A stretch of 64,000 nt of DNA from Budvicia diplopodorum (GTDB lineage Bacteria > Pseudomonadota > Gammaproteobacteria > Enterobacterales > Enterobacteriaceae). The position numbers were made by a program, and so were the translations under genes. The notes beneath the pieces were generated by a model. The model ran no database searches, was not told where the DNA came from, and worked only from the letters and a program-made list of their open reading frames with translations. This document shows positions 9,566 to 19,499 of this stretch, piece by piece; position 1 is the stretch's first letter; each line of letters starts with the position of its first letter. The stretch is from assembly GCF_009800925.1 (NCBI RefSeq), contig NZ_WOYF01000009.1, positions 1 through 64,000 on the forward strand, read 5' to 3'.

Positions 9566-10279
9566 ATGCAAAAGTTAGCCGAACTTTATCGCGGTAAGGC
9601 AAAAACGGTTTATACCACCGAGAATCCGGATCTTTTAATTCTGGAATTTCGAAACGATACGTCTGCTCTTGACGGTGAACGCATTGAGCAATTTGATCGC
9701 AAGGGAATGGTAAACAATAAGTTTAATCATTTTATTATGACCAAGCTGGAAGAAGCGGGTATTCCAACCCAAATGGAACGTTTGCTGTCCGATACCGAAG
9801 TACTGGTTAAGAAGCTAGATATGGTGCCGGTTGAGTGCGTAGTTCGTAACCGTGCAGCTGGTTCATTAGTGCGCCGCTTGGGCATTGAAGAAGGTCTAGT
9901 ATTGAATCCACCGCTGTTCGATCTGTTTTTAAAGAATGACGCTATGCACGATCCGATGATCAACGAATCTTACTGCCAAACGTTCGGTTGGGTCAGCGAT
10001 GCTAATCTGGCGCGCATGAAGGCGCTGAGCTATAAAGCAAATCAGGTTCTGAGTAAATTATTTGACGATGCTGGATTAATTCTAGTGGACTTCAAACTGG
10101 AGTTTGGCTTATTCAACGGTGAAGTTGTATTAGGCGATGAATTCTCTCCTGACGGTAGCCGCCTGTGGGATAAAACAACGCTGAACAAAATGGATAAAGA
10201 CCGTTTCCGCCAGAGTCTGGGTGGCCTGATTGAAGCGTACGAAGAGGTTGCACATCGTCTCGGTATTAATTTGGACTAA
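9566..10279 (+). CDS. purC: Phosphoribosylaminoimidazole-succinocarboxamide synthase PurC
   Basis: 237-residue SAICAR synthetase joining CAIR and aspartate with ATP in purine biosynthesis; length equals E. coli PurC. N-terminal YRGKAKTVY nucleotide loop, the [17 protein letters not shown] segment, the [12 protein letters not shown] signature and the [12 protein letters not shown] signature are all present. The ATG has GGAGACAG upstream. Transcribed alone between two hairpins; regulation by PurR is likely from family knowledge but no operator was pinned down. Confidence 0.98.
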   Translation: MQKLAELYRGKAKTVYTTENPDLLILEFRNDTSALDGERIEQFDRKGMVNNKFNHFIMTKLEEAGIPTQMERLLSDTEVLVKKLDMVPVECVVRNRAAGSLVRRLGIEEGLVLNPPLFDLFLKNDAMHDPMINESYCQTFGWVSDANLARMKALSYKANQVLSKLFDDAGLILVDFKLEFGLFNGEVVLGDEFSPDGSRLWDKTTLNKMDKDRFRQSLGGLIEAYEEVAHRLGINLD

Positions 10280-10291
10280 AAACGCAATCGA

Positions 10292-10462
10292 TTACGTAGA
10301 GCTGGCTATCAGTATAGCCAGCTCTATTTCTTTAAAAATGCGATCGTCTTGGGCGGCCTTAACCCGCAATAAATACCACTCATCGGCGATAGCTGGAAGC
10401 GGGTAGCCAATAACTTCACGGTCAAAGCGTATATTATTTCTCTTGTCGGTGAATTTAATCAT
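10292..10462 (-). CDS. Small unknown ORF, 56 residues, antisense-facing purC terminator
   Basis: ATG at 10462 is preceded by AAGGA at good spacing. The product begins MIKFTDKRNNIRFDREVIGY, is charged and has no signal peptide or clear membrane segment; WYLLRVKAAQDD lies mid-protein. I do not recognise a family. Its last codons run through the purC terminator hairpin (10298-10325), which encodes the ELAILIASS tail; that is odd for a real gene and the main reason for caution. The gap it occupies (10280-10684) otherwise holds only the ypfJ promoter. Confidence 0.45.
   Translation of the reverse strand: MIKFTDKRNNIRFDREVIGYPLPAIADEWYLLRVKAAQDDRIFKEIELAILIASST
10298..10334 (+). terminator. purC terminator
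   Basis: Perfect 12-bp stem AGAGCTGGCTAT / ATAGCCAGCTCT (10298-10309 / 10314-10325) followed by ATTTCTTT, 18 bp after the purC stop. Confidence 0.88.
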
Positions 10463-10684
10463 GGGCGAATTCCTTTGTCTGACGCCAAGCGTAGCGCCGT
10501 TGAATATCGATTACTCTCAGATTTCCCTCTCTTAATCTCAGTTATAAAAATTAAAAAGTACATGTACTAATACTATTAACGCGTAATTAATCAGTCTTTT
10601 TCTATTTTGCCGAATATACTCAAGTTATATAATGCTACCTATTGGTCTGAATTTTCAGACTACAGATAATTGAGAGATAATATT

Positions 10685-11563
10685 ATGCGTTGGCAAGGCC
10701 GTCGGGAAAGTGACAATGTTGAAGATCGTCGTAGTGATTCCAGTGGCCCTTCAGGTGGGCTAGGCGGGGGTGGTTTTCAAGTTCCTCGCGGAAAGGGGGG
10801 GATCGCTCTATTAGTCGTCGTTTTGGTGGCCGGATATTATGGCGTTGATCTCACACCGTTGTTGACCGGTGGAGAAAACGCACCAACGGCTCAGCAGAGC
10901 CAGCCTCTCTCTCCTAAAGATAATGAGATGGCTAAATTTACTTCTGTTGTTCTGGCTTCAACGGAAGATACTTGGGCTGAAATATTTAAGAAAGAAGGCG
11001 GCCAGTATAAAGAGCCAAAACTGGTGTTATACCGTGGCGCAACTCGCACCGCCTGTGGTACTGGCCAATCGGTGATGGGGCCATTCTACTGCCCGACGGA
11101 TAAAACGGTCTATATCGACCTGTCGTTCTATCAGGATATGGAAACCAGGCTCAAGGCTGGCGGTGACTTTGCTCAGGCCTACGTAGTGGCCCATGAGATC
11201 GGGCACCATGTACAAAACCTGATGGGCATCAGCGCTAAGGTGCGCGAGCTTCAGCAGCGCACCCGCAACGAGGCAGAGGTAAACCGTTTATCGGTAAAAC
11301 AGGAGCTTCAGGCTGACTGTTTTGCCGGCATCTGGGGAAACGGCATGAAGAATCAGCAAGTGCTGGATCTGGGCGATATGGAAGAAGCATTGAACGCCGC
11401 GCAGGCGATTGGTGACGACCGCCTGCAAAAACAGGGTAACGGTAGAGTTATTCCCGATAGCTTTACTCACGGGACCTCTGAGCAGCGCTATACCTGGTTT
11501 AAACGCGGTTTTGACAGCGGTGATTTTAAACAGTGCAATACGTTTGATACTGATAAATTATAA
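10685..11563 (+). CDS. ypfJ: Zinc metallopeptidase YpfJ (neutral zinc metallopeptidase family)
   Basis: 292-residue membrane-anchored predicted metallopeptidase. [16 protein letters not shown] at the start, a Gly-rich linker, one membrane helix (about 38-57), then the peptidase domain with HEIGHH at 170-175 (HExxH zinc motif) and a downstream ELQADCFAG block that should supply the third ligand. The start at ATG 10685 is set by the conserved MRWQGR N-terminus; an upstream in-frame TTG is not used. The substrate is unknown. It sits between purC and tmcA as in E. coli. Confidence 0.93.
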   Translation: MRWQGRRESDNVEDRRSDSSGPSGGLGGGGFQVPRGKGGIALLVVVLVAGYYGVDLTPLLTGGENAPTAQQSQPLSPKDNEMAKFTSVVLASTEDTWAEIFKKEGGQYKEPKLVLYRGATRTACGTGQSVMGPFYCPTDKTVYIDLSFYQDMETRLKAGGDFAQAYVVAHEIGHHVQNLMGISAKVRELQQRTRNEAEVNRLSVKQELQADCFAGIWGNGMKNQQVLDLGDMEEALNAAQAIGDDRLQKQGNGRVIPDSFTHGTSEQRYTWFKRGFDSGDFKQCNTFDTDKL

Positions 11564-11645
11564 TCTCGGGTCATTTGAGGGTATTATTTGTGCCGGGTAA
11601 TTAATCCGGCGCAATAGTGCCGCGCATAACCGCGAGAAATCTGTC

Positions 11646-12098
11646 ATGCCAAACGTTGATCCTACGCTAATCATTCTGCTGGTTTTAGCCGGTCTGGGTA
11701 TTCTTAGTCATAATAATACGGTGACTATTGCCATTCTGGTGCTGTTAATTCTTCGGTTAACGCCTCTCGAAGCGGCTTTTCCCACGGTGCAAAAGTATGG
11801 GCTGACGGTAGGTATCACTATTCTCACTATTGCGGTTATGGCGCCTCTGGCTAACGGTAAAATGACGCCAGCGATGCTGATGCAGGTGTTTGTTAACTGG
11901 AAATCTTTGACGGCTATTGTTATCGGTATTGCCGTTGCCTGGCTAGGCGGGCGAGGCGTAGTCCTAATGGCCAGCCAGCCAACGATAGTTGCCGGGCTAT
12001 TAGTGGGCACTATTATTGGCGTTGCGTTCTTTAAAGGCATTCCGGTTGGCCCGCTCATTGCGGCAGGTATGGTCTCGCTGATTATCGGTAAGACCTGA
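11646..12098 (+). CDS. yeaL: DUF441 family inner-membrane protein YeaL
   Basis: 150 residues, almost wholly hydrophobic, with four or more membrane segments. Family blocks are visible: [19 protein letters not shown] near the start, [20 protein letters not shown] in the middle and [20 protein letters not shown] at the end, matching E. coli YeaL. Function unknown. In E. coli yeaL is far from this locus; here it lies between ypfJ and tmcA with 82 bp and 96 bp gaps and may be cotranscribed with ypfJ. Confidence 0.93.
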   Translation: MPNVDPTLIILLVLAGLGILSHNNTVTIAILVLLILRLTPLEAAFPTVQKYGLTVGITILTIAVMAPLANGKMTPAMLMQVFVNWKSLTAIVIGIAVAWLGGRGVVLMASQPTIVAGLLVGTIIGVAFFKGIPVGPLIAAGMVSLIIGKT

Positions 12099-12194
12099 TT
12101 ATTCGATTGATCGCCAAGACTAAAACGATATGCGTTGTGTGACATCATGCCCACAATTGCCCTTTAGCCGCCGAAGAATGAAAATCCCTTTTTT

Positions 12195-14246
12195 ATGAAT
12201 ATAGATCTTAGTTCTTGCCTCGGACAGATGTCGGACTATGGTATCCGTCGGCTGGTTATTTTAAGCGGTGAGCCGCACTGGTGTCATGAACAGGCACTGA
12301 GTTTCACCCAACGCTACGTCGGTGACTGGCCTTGGATTTCTGATTTTCCGCTGGTCAATTACCCCTATTTGCAACGCAGGCCGTCGGCCGTCAATAATTT
12401 GTTGGGCAGTGAGTTCCGGCATGCGGTATTTGACGCAACTCAGGGGTTGCACGCCGAGGCGCTGGCAGCGATTGCCGGAACGCTGGCGGCGGGTAGTATG
12501 CTGGTGATGATGGTGCCTGACTGGCAGACATGGCCAACGCTAACCGATAACGATAGCCTACGTTGGAGCGAGTGTTCACATCCTATCTGCACGCCAAACT
12601 TTGTCCGCCACTTTCAGCAACAGGTTACCGCCGACGGTGACGCGTTATTGCTTCGCCAACATCACCCGTTTTCCCTCAATGCAGTAGAACCCTTGCCGGA
12701 ATGGCAGCGTCCAAACGGTTTACCTACGGCGGAACAACAGGGCTTGCTATCTATCCTGTCGTCGGCTGAGCCGGGTGTGTATGTTCTGATTGCCGGGCGC
12801 GGTAGAGGTAAATCAGCGCTGGCCGGTATGCTGGCCAATGGCTGGTCTGGCGGTGGTGAGTGCTGGCTAACGGCTCCCTCCCAGTCATCGACGGCAACGC
12901 TACAGCTATGGAGCAACGGAAAGGTTACTTTCTTTTCTCCAGATGGATTACTGGAACGGTGCACATCCGTTCGGCCACAAAACGTCGACTGGCTGATTAT
13001 TGACGAAGCGGCGGCAATTCCGGCGCCGGTACTTCATCAGCTGTCGGCATTTTTTCCTCGGGTGTTACTAACGACTACGGTACAGGGCTATGAAGGCAGC
13101 GGCCGCGGCTTTTTATTAAAGTTTTGCGCCAGCCTGCCGGAACATCGGGTTCTGACATTACACCAACCGGTGCGTTGGGCTGAGAACGACCCGCTGGAAC
13201 GTGTGATTAACCAAGTATTGCTGATGGATGCTGAAAATAGCGTGATGGCATTGACTGAAACGTTACCAACGATTGCTTCTATTGATCGGCAGCGGCTGGC
13301 TGATAATCCCGAGTTATTCAATCAGTTCTACGGCCTGCTGACCGGAGCCCATTATCGAACTAGCCCGCTAGATTTACGGCGGCTATTTGACGCTCCGGGA
13401 ATGTCATTTGCAGTAGGATTAAACGCTAAAAAGGCCGTAGTCGCTGGGCTATGGTTGGTGGACGAGGGTGGCATATCGCCTGAGTTAGCCCGTGAAGTAT
13501 GGGCCGGAAGGCGGCGGCCCAGAGGCAATCTTGTCGCCCAGTCGCTGGCGGCACATGGCTCGGAATATGTCGCGCCCCAGCTCCGTTCTGCCAGAATCAG
13601 CCGGATTGCCGTTACTTTTGGTTTGCGCCGCCGGGGAATTGCCAAAGCGCTGGTTACTGAACAAGTTAATCAGGCTAAGGCCAGAGGGCTGGATTATCTC
13701 TCCGTCAGCTTTGGCTATACCGATGAGCTTTGGCTGTTCTGGCAGGCGTGTGGTTTTGAGCTGGTCCATATGGGAAGCCATAAAGAAGCCAGCAGCGGCT
13801 GTTATTCCGCGATGGCTTTGGTGCCCTTTAGCCATCAGGCGAAAGGACTGGTCATGCGGGCTAAGCGTCATTTTTTGCTGAATCAGTTGGTCTCCTGCGT
13901 TAAGCACAATCACGTTAATAATATTATGCCCGCTGATTTAAGCGATGATGACTGGCGGGCGCTGGCCGGATTTGCCTTTGCTCTGAGAACGTTAGACGCC
14001 AGCCAGATATCAATATATCGATTATTGCGCCATCAGAAGGTGAAATGTGCCGGGCTGAGGGGAATATTAGAACAACAGCTAAGCCCTGAAGAGACGGTTC
14101 AACGGTTGAACGTGAGCGGTAAAAGAGAGCTGACTAAGCTATTGCGTGAAGAAGTGGTACAGGCTTTAACGGTTATTGATCAAGATCGCTGTCGGTACTG
14201 GAAAGATTGGGTATCAGGAACGGTTCCCGTAGAACACGGCGCTTAG
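12195..14246 (+). CDS. tmcA: tRNA(Met) cytidine acetyltransferase TmcA
   Basis: 683-residue enzyme that acetylates N4 of the wobble cytidine of elongator tRNA-Met using acetyl-CoA and ATP/GTP, preventing misreading of AUA. Domains in order: N-terminal helicase-like region; P-loop AGRGRGKSAL near residue 200; Walker B LIIDEAAAIP near 265; GNAT acetyltransferase fold with ISRIAVTFGLRRRGIAKAL near 470-490; C-terminal tRNA-binding tail. Slightly longer than the E. coli protein. ATG at 12195; ribosome-binding site is weak. It ends near a bidirectional hairpin and converges on ypfN. Confidence 0.96.
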   Translation: MNIDLSSCLGQMSDYGIRRLVILSGEPHWCHEQALSFTQRYVGDWPWISDFPLVNYPYLQRRPSAVNNLLGSEFRHAVFDATQGLHAEALAAIAGTLAAGSMLVMMVPDWQTWPTLTDNDSLRWSECSHPICTPNFVRHFQQQVTADGDALLLRQHHPFSLNAVEPLPEWQRPNGLPTAEQQGLLSILSSAEPGVYVLIAGRGRGKSALAGMLANGWSGGGECWLTAPSQSSTATLQLWSNGKVTFFSPDGLLERCTSVRPQNVDWLIIDEAAAIPAPVLHQLSAFFPRVLLTTTVQGYEGSGRGFLLKFCASLPEHRVLTLHQPVRWAENDPLERVINQVLLMDAENSVMALTETLPTIASIDRQRLADNPELFNQFYGLLTGAHYRTSPLDLRRLFDAPGMSFAVGLNAKKAVVAGLWLVDEGGISPELAREVWAGRRRPRGNLVAQSLAAHGSEYVAPQLRSARISRIAVTFGLRRRGIAKALVTEQVNQAKARGLDYLSVSFGYTDELWLFWQACGFELVHMGSHKEASSGCYSAMALVPFSHQAKGLVMRAKRHFLLNQLVSCVKHNHVNNIMPADLSDDDWRALAGFAFALRTLDASQISIYRLLRHQKVKCAGLRGILEQQLSPEETVQRLNVSGKRELTKLLREEVVQALTVIDQDRCRYWKDWVSGTVPVEHGA

Positions 14247-14286
14247 CTGATTAATTTGTCAGCGGAAGTAGCTTCGTCACCGTTAG

Positions 14287-14319
14287 GCCCGCCGTGCCGT
14301 ATTTTACAGCATGGCGGGC
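14287..14319. terminator. Bidirectional hairpin between tmcA and ypfN
   Basis: Stem GCCCGCCGTGC / GCATGGCGGGC (14287-14297 / 14309-14319, one G-T pair) lies between convergent tmcA and ypfN, so it can serve both strands. Confidence 0.75.
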
Positions 14320-14324
14320 TGAGG

Positions 14325-14522
14325 CTATTTCTTCTTGTTTTTGTTCCACTCATCGTCATCTTCTTTATCCCACTGGGCGTTATTGTCCCTGTGAGGCGGA
14401 AGCTTAGATGGATCGTTGAGCGAACCTTTGTAATTAACTTTATTTAATGCTTTTATGCCGTTAATGATGATACCGAACAGCACAATCAGAATAATCCACC
14501 AGTAGTCTGCTAGCCATTTCAT
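14325..14522 (-). CDS. ypfN: Small membrane protein YpfN (UPF0370)
   Basis: 65 residues: one N-terminal membrane helix ([20 protein letters not shown]) followed by a charged tail with LPPHRDNNAQWDKEDDDEW, the pattern of enterobacterial YpfN. Function unknown. Its ATG at 14522 overlaps the TGA of the upstream M15 peptidase by three bases, so it is the last gene of the yffB-dapE-M15-ypfN operon. Confidence 0.93.
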   Translation of the reverse strand: MKWLADYWWIILIVLFGIIINGIKALNKVNYKGSLNDPSKLPPHRDNNAQWDKEDDDEWNKNKKK

Positions 14523-15199
14523 GAAGAGACTCCGTCGATATTGGTAATATAACGTTCGAAAATTGAATCAAGATGCTGGCTAAGCCAACGGTATCCTTCA
14601 ATCTCCTGATTTTCCCAACAGGCCAGCAGCGTTTGTGGCGTTAACTGGCGTTCGGCTTCCTGAGCCAGCGGGTAATAGCTTAAATGCCATGGCTCAGCGG
14701 CGACGCCCCCGCGGTCGTGCAGGAATGGCCGATAGAAGCCATATCTATTCATATTAGCCGTTAACCACTGCGTCAGGTGGTTAAAGTAGCCATTTTCCAA
14801 ATATTCCCATGGCTCAAGCAGCAGCTTTTGTCCTTCCGGTAGTAAGTCAGGATCGTAGATATCCAGATCGGTGCCCCAATGATGGCGGCTGGCTCCGGGC
14901 ATTGCCGACCAGCGCAGAATGGCAATGCAGCGCTGGCCTGCATCAAGGCAGGAGATGTTGATTGGCTGGCTTTGTGCGTCCATGACCTGACGAATACCGG
15001 TAAACTTTTCGTTCCATATCATCTGCTGTCTGGCAAAGTCGCGAAAGGTACTGGCCGGTTGGAGATTAAACCCGGCCCGTTCGGCCGCTGCCTGTAGTTC
15101 GAGAAACGCCTTTGCGGCCGCAGGCTGCAGCCGATGATTTCCGCATAAGTCGATCAGATGTTCGGTGCTTTGGCCGGTTAACATCTCGGTGGTTATCAT
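14519..15199 (-). CDS. M15 family D-alanyl-D-alanine carboxypeptidase (VanY-like)
   Basis: 226-residue peptidase. The zinc-site motif [10 protein letters not shown] (Ser104, His106, Asp113) and the second motif EPWHLSYY (catalytic Glu169, zinc ligand His172) are complete, so the enzyme should be active in trimming the terminal D-Ala of peptidoglycan precursors or muropeptides. No obvious signal peptide, so location is uncertain. It overlaps dapE (ATGA) upstream and ypfN downstream, meaning tight translational coupling with a lysine/diaminopimelate gene. E. coli lacks a gene at this spot; other enterobacteria such as Yersinia are believed to carry one. Alternative: an L,D- or LD-dipeptide specificity within M15. 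Confidence 0.85.
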   Translation of the reverse strand: MITTEMLTGQSTEHLIDLCGNHRLQPAAAKAFLELQAAAERAGFNLQPASTFRDFARQQMIWNEKFTGIRQVMDAQSQPINISCLDAGQRCIAILRWSAMPGASRHHWGTDLDIYDPDLLPEGQKLLLEPWEYLENGYFNHLTQWLTANMNRYGFYRPFLHDRGGVAAEPWHLSYYPLAQEAERQLTPQTLLACWENQEIEGYRWLSQHLDSIFERYITNIDGVSS

Positions 15200-16332
15200 G
15201 CCAGCAGCTGGTCCATGATTTTTTGATACATACGGCTAAGTAGCTGAAGATCGGAGGCCTTCACGCATTCATTTACTTTATGAATGGTGGCGTTTACCGG
15301 GCCAAGTTCAACTACTTGGGTTCCCATCAGGGCAATAAAGCGCCCGTCAGACGTTCCGCCGTTGGTCAGCAGTTTCGGCGTTACGGTGGCGTAATATTCA
15401 ACCGCACGAGAAACCGCATCCACCAGCTTTCCACGCGGCGTTAAGAATGGCTTACCTGACAAATTCCACTCAATACTGTAGCGTAGCCCATGGCGCGACA
15501 GCATTTCCTGCACTCTGTGGGCGATTTGTTCATGAGTCAGCTCAGTGCTGTAACGAAAGTTAAACTGAATAAATAGCTCGCCGGGGATAACGTTATTACT
15601 GCCGGTTCCGGCATGAATATTCGCAATTTGCATACTGGTGGCCGGGAAAAACTCGTTGCCGCGGTCCCACTCGGTATTCACCAGTTCGCTGATAAACGCG
15701 GTCGCCTTATGCACCGGATTATCGGCCAAGTGGGGATAAGCAACGTGCCCCTGCGTACCGTGAACGGTCAGGTTAGCGGTAATAGAACCACGGCGGCCAT
15801 TTTTAACCACGTCACCAACGCGAGCGGTGCTTGATGGCTCACCGACTAAGCAATAGTCCACGCGCTCACGCCTAGCCATCAGGGTTTCAACCACTTTAAC
15901 CGTACCATTTACCGCAGAAGCCTCTTCATCTGACGTTATCAAAAAGGCCAGGCGGCCCTGATGGTTCGGATTAGAGGCGACAAAGCGTTCAGCGGCCACC
16001 ACCATGGCGGCCAGCGAGCCTTTCATGTCGGCGGCACCGCGGCCATACAGGAAACCGTCTTGGATAGTGGGTTCGAAAGGCGGTTGGTTCCAGTGTTTTT
16101 CATCGCCGGTAGGGACAACATCGGTATGGCCGGCGAAGGCTAAAGTAGGTGAACCGGCGCGGCCTTCCCGATAGGCCCAAAAGTTCAGCGTATCGCCAAA
16201 GTTCATCGGTTCAACGGTAAAGCCGATGGCCTTTAACCGGTCGATCATAATCTGCTGACAGCCTTCGTCGTGCGGGCTAAGGGATGGTCGTTTGATCAAC
16301 TGTTGGGCTAAGGTGATGACAGGGCAAAACAT
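15196..16332 (-). CDS. dapE: Succinyl-diaminopimelate desuccinylase DapE
   Basis: 378-residue dinuclear zinc hydrolase producing LL-diaminopimelate from N-succinyl-LL-DAP. Motifs in order: [11 protein letters not shown] (first metal ligand and Asp), GRGAADMKG (bridging Asp), TSDEEASA (catalytic Glu and ligand), CLVGEPSS, the NNVIPGEL dimerisation region and the final NATIHKVNE His ligand. Length and order equal E. coli DapE. It starts 2 bp after yffB ends and overlaps the M15 peptidase by 4 bp, forming one operon. Supplies DAP for lysine and peptidoglycan together with DapA. Confidence 0.98.
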   Translation of the reverse strand: MFCPVITLAQQLIKRPSLSPHDEGCQQIMIDRLKAIGFTVEPMNFGDTLNFWAYREGRAGSPTLAFAGHTDVVPTGDEKHWNQPPFEPTIQDGFLYGRGAADMKGSLAAMVVAAERFVASNPNHQGRLAFLITSDEEASAVNGTVKVVETLMARRERVDYCLVGEPSSTARVGDVVKNGRRGSITANLTVHGTQGHVAYPHLADNPVHKATAFISELVNTEWDRGNEFFPATSMQIANIHAGTGSNNVIPGELFIQFNFRYSTELTHEQIAHRVQEMLSRHGLRYSIEWNLSGKPFLTPRGKLVDAVSRAVEYYATVTPKLLTNGGTSDGRFIALMGTQVVELGPVNATIHKVNECVKASDLQLLSRMYQKIMDQLLA

Positions 16333-16334
16333 GA

Positions 16335-16706
16335 TTATTGCGCTCCGTCGATAAACTGTTGGTAGCCGTCGGCGGAAAATCCCAACAGCATGGTGCCTGA
16401 ATCGTTGCGTGCAAGTACCGGGCGCTTAATAATTGAAGGCTGCTCGAGCATTAACGCTTTGGCTGCTGCTTGATTATTGGTGGCGGATTTTTGCTCATCG
16501 CTAAGCTTGCGCCACGTGGTGCCGCGGGTATTAAGCAGGGGTTCCCAGCCAAGACGATCGATGAGTTGTTGTAATAGCGCTTCATCTAGCCCGTCAGCGC
16601 GATAATCGTGAAAACGATAGTCAACCTGATGTTCTTCCAGCCAGCGGCGGGCTTTTTTTATTGTATCGCAGTTTTTAATGCCGTAGAGGTTATAGGGCGT
16701 TTTCAA
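16335..16706 (-). CDS. yffB: ArsC/Spx-like thioredoxin-fold protein YffB
   Basis: 123 residues with the ArsC-family fold. [18 protein letters not shown] carries the single N-terminal Cys of the family (CxxT/S type), followed by [12 protein letters not shown] and [14 protein letters not shown]. coli YffB binds glutathione and does not act as a classic arsenate reductase; real substrate unknown. First gene of the operon with dapE, as in E. coli. Confidence 0.93.
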   Translation of the reverse strand: MKTPYNLYGIKNCDTIKKARRWLEEHQVDYRFHDYRADGLDEALLQQLIDRLGWEPLLNTRGTTWRKLSDEQKSATNNQAAAKALMLEQPSIIKRPVLARNDSGTMLLGFSADGYQQFIDGAQ

Positions 16707-16963
16707 ACGGAGTTCCTCATCAATTTACCATTAACATAAGCGCAGGCGACCTGTTGCAGAATAGATGCGTTCAGCAAATGGCTGAGAAAGCAGGATCGAC
16801 TAAAGAATAAATCTATCATTTATTGATCCAATAGTGCGAAAAAATACGATTTAATTTGGCTTGTCGGTGCAAAGTTCGAGTGGTTAATCCAGCTTGAGTA
16901 TGATGATTTAGCAGAGGTAAAAACAAAATAAGCGGCTTTAAATCAGGCGTTAGTGAGCGGTAA
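16707..16963. other. Intergenic region upstream of yffB
   Basis: About 330 bp lie between yffB and narP. The yffB promoter must lie at its left end on the minus strand. I see no gene or repeat in it other than the narP terminator at its right end. Confidence 0.5.
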
Positions 16964-16990
16964 TAAAAAAGTCGCCCCCATAGAGGGGGC
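16964..16990 (-). terminator. narP terminator
   Basis: Read on the minus strand: GCCCCCTCTATGGGGGC hairpin (16990-16974) followed by GACTTTTTTATTA, 46 bp after the narP stop. Confidence 0.87.
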
Positions 16991-17035
16991 TAGAGAGCAT
17001 CGATTGATGGGCTATCTGAGCGGTAACCGTGTCGG

Positions 17036-17665
17036 TTACTGACTCTTTTGTTCCAAATACATTACCGTTGCGGCTACGCGTGAGCGAACGTTTAGTTTGC
17101 GCAGCATATTACGGATATGTACTTTTACCGTTTCTTCCGAAATATGCAGAAGAACGGCAATTTGTTTATTAGACATTCCGCGTGCCACTTCTTGTAATAC
17201 GTCTAATTCACGTTCAGTCAGTGATTCAAACGGGTCGGTTTGGTCGTTTCTGGATGCCAGATATTCAAGGATAATATCGCTGAATACGTTTTCTCCATTT
17301 GCCGCCTGAAGTATTTTATTTAGCAGTTGGTCTGGCTCGCTGTCTTTCAATAAATACCCATCGGCACCGGCATCGATAAGGGCGTAAATATCGTTACGAG
17401 AATCGGATACGGTAAGTACAATAATTCGTGCGTCAATGCCTTCATTACGCAGCGCCTTTAGGGTATCCAGACCGGAAAGACCCTTCATATTAAGGTCAAG
17501 TAAAATAAGATCCGGTGAGAACTGACTGGCAAAAGTAATGGCTTCATTACCATTACTTGCTTCGGCCACAATATTGAACGAAGGTTCTAGCTCAAGAAGT
17601 TGCCGAACGCCGCGACGCATTAGCGGATGATCGTCTACGATTAATATATTACATTGCTCTGACAC
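17036..17665 (-). CDS. narP: Nitrate/nitrite response regulator NarP
   Basis: 209-residue LuxR/FixJ-type response regulator. Receiver: acidic pair DD11-12, phospho-acceptor Asp57 in LILLDLNMKG, and the switch region TVSDS with the Lys in YLLKDSEP. C-terminal HTH: LTERELDVLQEVARG, SNKQIAVLLHISEETVKVH and KLNVRSRVAA. The MKGLSGLDTLKALR stretch follows NarP/NarL. NarP is preferred over NarL because of its place beside narQ and nap. It lies 145 bp downstream of narQ on the same strand; the gap is long for coupling and may hold a second promoter. Confidence 0.9.
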   Translation of the reverse strand: MSEQCNILIVDDHPLMRRGVRQLLELEPSFNIVAEASNGNEAITFASQFSPDLILLDLNMKGLSGLDTLKALRNEGIDARIIVLTVSDSRNDIYALIDAGADGYLLKDSEPDQLLNKILQAANGENVFSDIILEYLASRNDQTDPFESLTERELDVLQEVARGMSNKQIAVLLHISEETVKVHIRNMLRKLNVRSRVAATVMYLEQKSQ

Positions 17666-17810
17666 AGTGAATTACTCCATTATTCTTAATCAGTTGAAGA
17701 ATATTAATATTCCTTTAGAACTTGGCGTTAAAACGGTATTAACCACCTTACGTAAGGCTATTAATTCAGGGATATAAAATATTTTATATTTTATTCTTTT
17801 TATGAAAAGC

Positions 17811-19499
17811 TCATTGTTGAGGAAAGGTAAGACATATGGATGTCCCACCTTCCTCGCGGCGGCGAATATTCAGTGTACCACCCAATCGAGATGTTCTTTC
17901 ACTCATAATATTTAAACCATAATGACCTTCCGGTTCATCAAGGCTTTTGATGCCCGTGCCGTTATCGGTGATAGTAAACATATTATTACCGTTAGTGGCT
18001 GAATCACAGTTAACTGTGATAAGCGTAGCATTGGCGTGTTTAATTGCATTCAGTACCGCTTCCCTGACAATCTGTAGCGCATGAACCTGTTGCTGTGCAT
18101 TTAATGCTTGGGATGATAATGCACAATGAATCTGAATCGGCACCGTTGTTTGAGCCTGTAACGGTGTCATCAATTGGTTCAATGCTTCATGCAGGTCCGC
18201 TTCTTGTATGGTGAGTCTGAAGGTCGCTAACAGTTCCCGAAGCTGTCGATAGGCGCTGGAAAGCGCCCGATCGAAATCGCCGATAACCGACATCGCTTTA
18301 GCATTATCACTGGGAACGATACGCTTAAGCAAGGTAAGTTGAATTCTTAAAAAAGAGAGTGACTGGGCCAGCGAGTCGTGTAACTCACGGGCAATCGTCG
18401 CTCTTTCTTCCATTAAGAGTACCTGCATATAGCGTTTTTGCGCCCGGTTAAAATAAATACCCCGGCTTAATATATTGGCTACGTTTTCAATTAATTGTGG
18501 ATGAACTGCGGTATCGGAACACTGCCAGCTCAGGCGACCCAAATGTTGCTCGTTTTGTTGCAGCGACAGGAATTGCCAGTCGAGGTTTTTATCCTCATCG
18601 CCTTCAGTTAAAACCCACCGGCCTTCGCCACTGTCCTGTACTTCCAGCCGGATAACCACCAGATTTTCACTGTTATGTACGATGGATAAAACCTGTTCAA
18701 AGCACTGGCGATCTACCTGACTAACGCTGAGCGCCTGTAAGCAATCATACAGTACGACAAGAGAACGATTTGCCTGAGTCAGCTTTATGGTTTTTTCTTC
18801 AACTTTTTCAGCCAGTGACTGATAGAGCTTCGCTAAATCTGTCGACATCGAGGTAAACGCGGTGGCAAGAACGCCCAGCTCGGTTGGCTGAGCGACATCA
18901 AGCGGCTGATGGTCAAAATGGCCGGTCTGAATATAGTGGCTTGCTCTGACCATCCGGTTCAGCGGTTCAACAATTTTTCGCCTGCTAAATTGGATAATGT
19001 AGAGTACCAGAGCAATAGTCAGTAAAAAGCTGATGATACTAATGCCTGTGGCAACCCTGAGTTTGAGCTCAGAAAAGCGTTGGATAGACAAAACAAAGGT
19101 ATCGATTTGATCTACATAGCTGGTTAGCTGATTGATGTAGTTTTCAGGCCGATTGCCTCTGAGCTCGTTTTCAAGCTGGTTCCAACGTTCTAATAATAAA
19201 TGGTATTCATTACTAATCTCAGAAGGGATGTAAAACCGGTTCAATGCATCTAATGCGGGCGCTTTTAGAGAGGCGTCATATTGATCAATATATTGCTTAA
19301 GATCGGGGGAGTCGGTGGTTAGTTCGTAAGCTAAACGGTAGCTTTGCATGCGCAGTGAGCCTGAGATATTCACCGCTTCTGCATCTGTGCGGCTGGCAAT
19401 CAGCGTAATAATGGCTAAACCGGTTGATAGTATCGATAAAACCACAATGGCAATCAGCATGTGCGATATGGTGGTAGTAACTGAACGCTTAACCGACAC
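17811..19499 (-). CDS. narQ: Nitrate/nitrite sensor histidine kinase NarQ
   Basis: 562-residue inner-membrane sensor (E. coli NarQ 566). First membrane helix about 10-34, then the nitrate-binding P-box ISGSLRMQSYRLAYEL near residue 45-60, periplasmic four-helix domain, second helix about 148-172, HAMP, a signalling helix and GAF-like region, and a HisKA_3 kinase domain with MEERATIARELHDSLAQSLS (phospho-His) and ATP lid motifs AIKHANA, DNGTGI and GHYGLNIM. It senses periplasmic nitrate and nitrite and phosphorylates NarP. Divergent from napF over a 405-bp shared control region. Confidence 0.95.
   Translation of the reverse strand: MSVKRSVTTTISHMLIAIVVLSILSTGLAIITLIASRTDAEAVNISGSLRMQSYRLAYELTTDSPDLKQYIDQYDASLKAPALDALNRFYIPSEISNEYHLLLERWNQLENELRGNRPENYINQLTSYVDQIDTFVLSIQRFSELKLRVATGISIISFLLTIALVLYIIQFSRRKIVEPLNRMVRASHYIQTGHFDHQPLDVAQPTELGVLATAFTSMSTDLAKLYQSLAEKVEEKTIKLTQANRSLVVLYDCLQALSVSQVDRQCFEQVLSIVHNSENLVVIRLEVQDSGEGRWVLTEGDEDKNLDWQFLSLQQNEQHLGRLSWQCSDTAVHPQLIENVANILSRGIYFNRAQKRYMQVLLMEERATIARELHDSLAQSLSFLRIQLTLLKRIVPSDNAKAMSVIGDFDRALSSAYRQLRELLATFRLTIQEADLHEALNQLMTPLQAQTTVPIQIHCALSSQALNAQQQVHALQIVREAVLNAIKHANATLITVNCDSATNGNNMFTITDNGTGIKSLDEPEGHYGLNIMSERTSRLGGTLNIRRREEGGTSICLTFPQQ

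Noticed and set aside
13485-13913. 142-residue minus ORF inside tmcA
   Set aside because: Antisense to a fully conserved GNAT domain; shadow frame.
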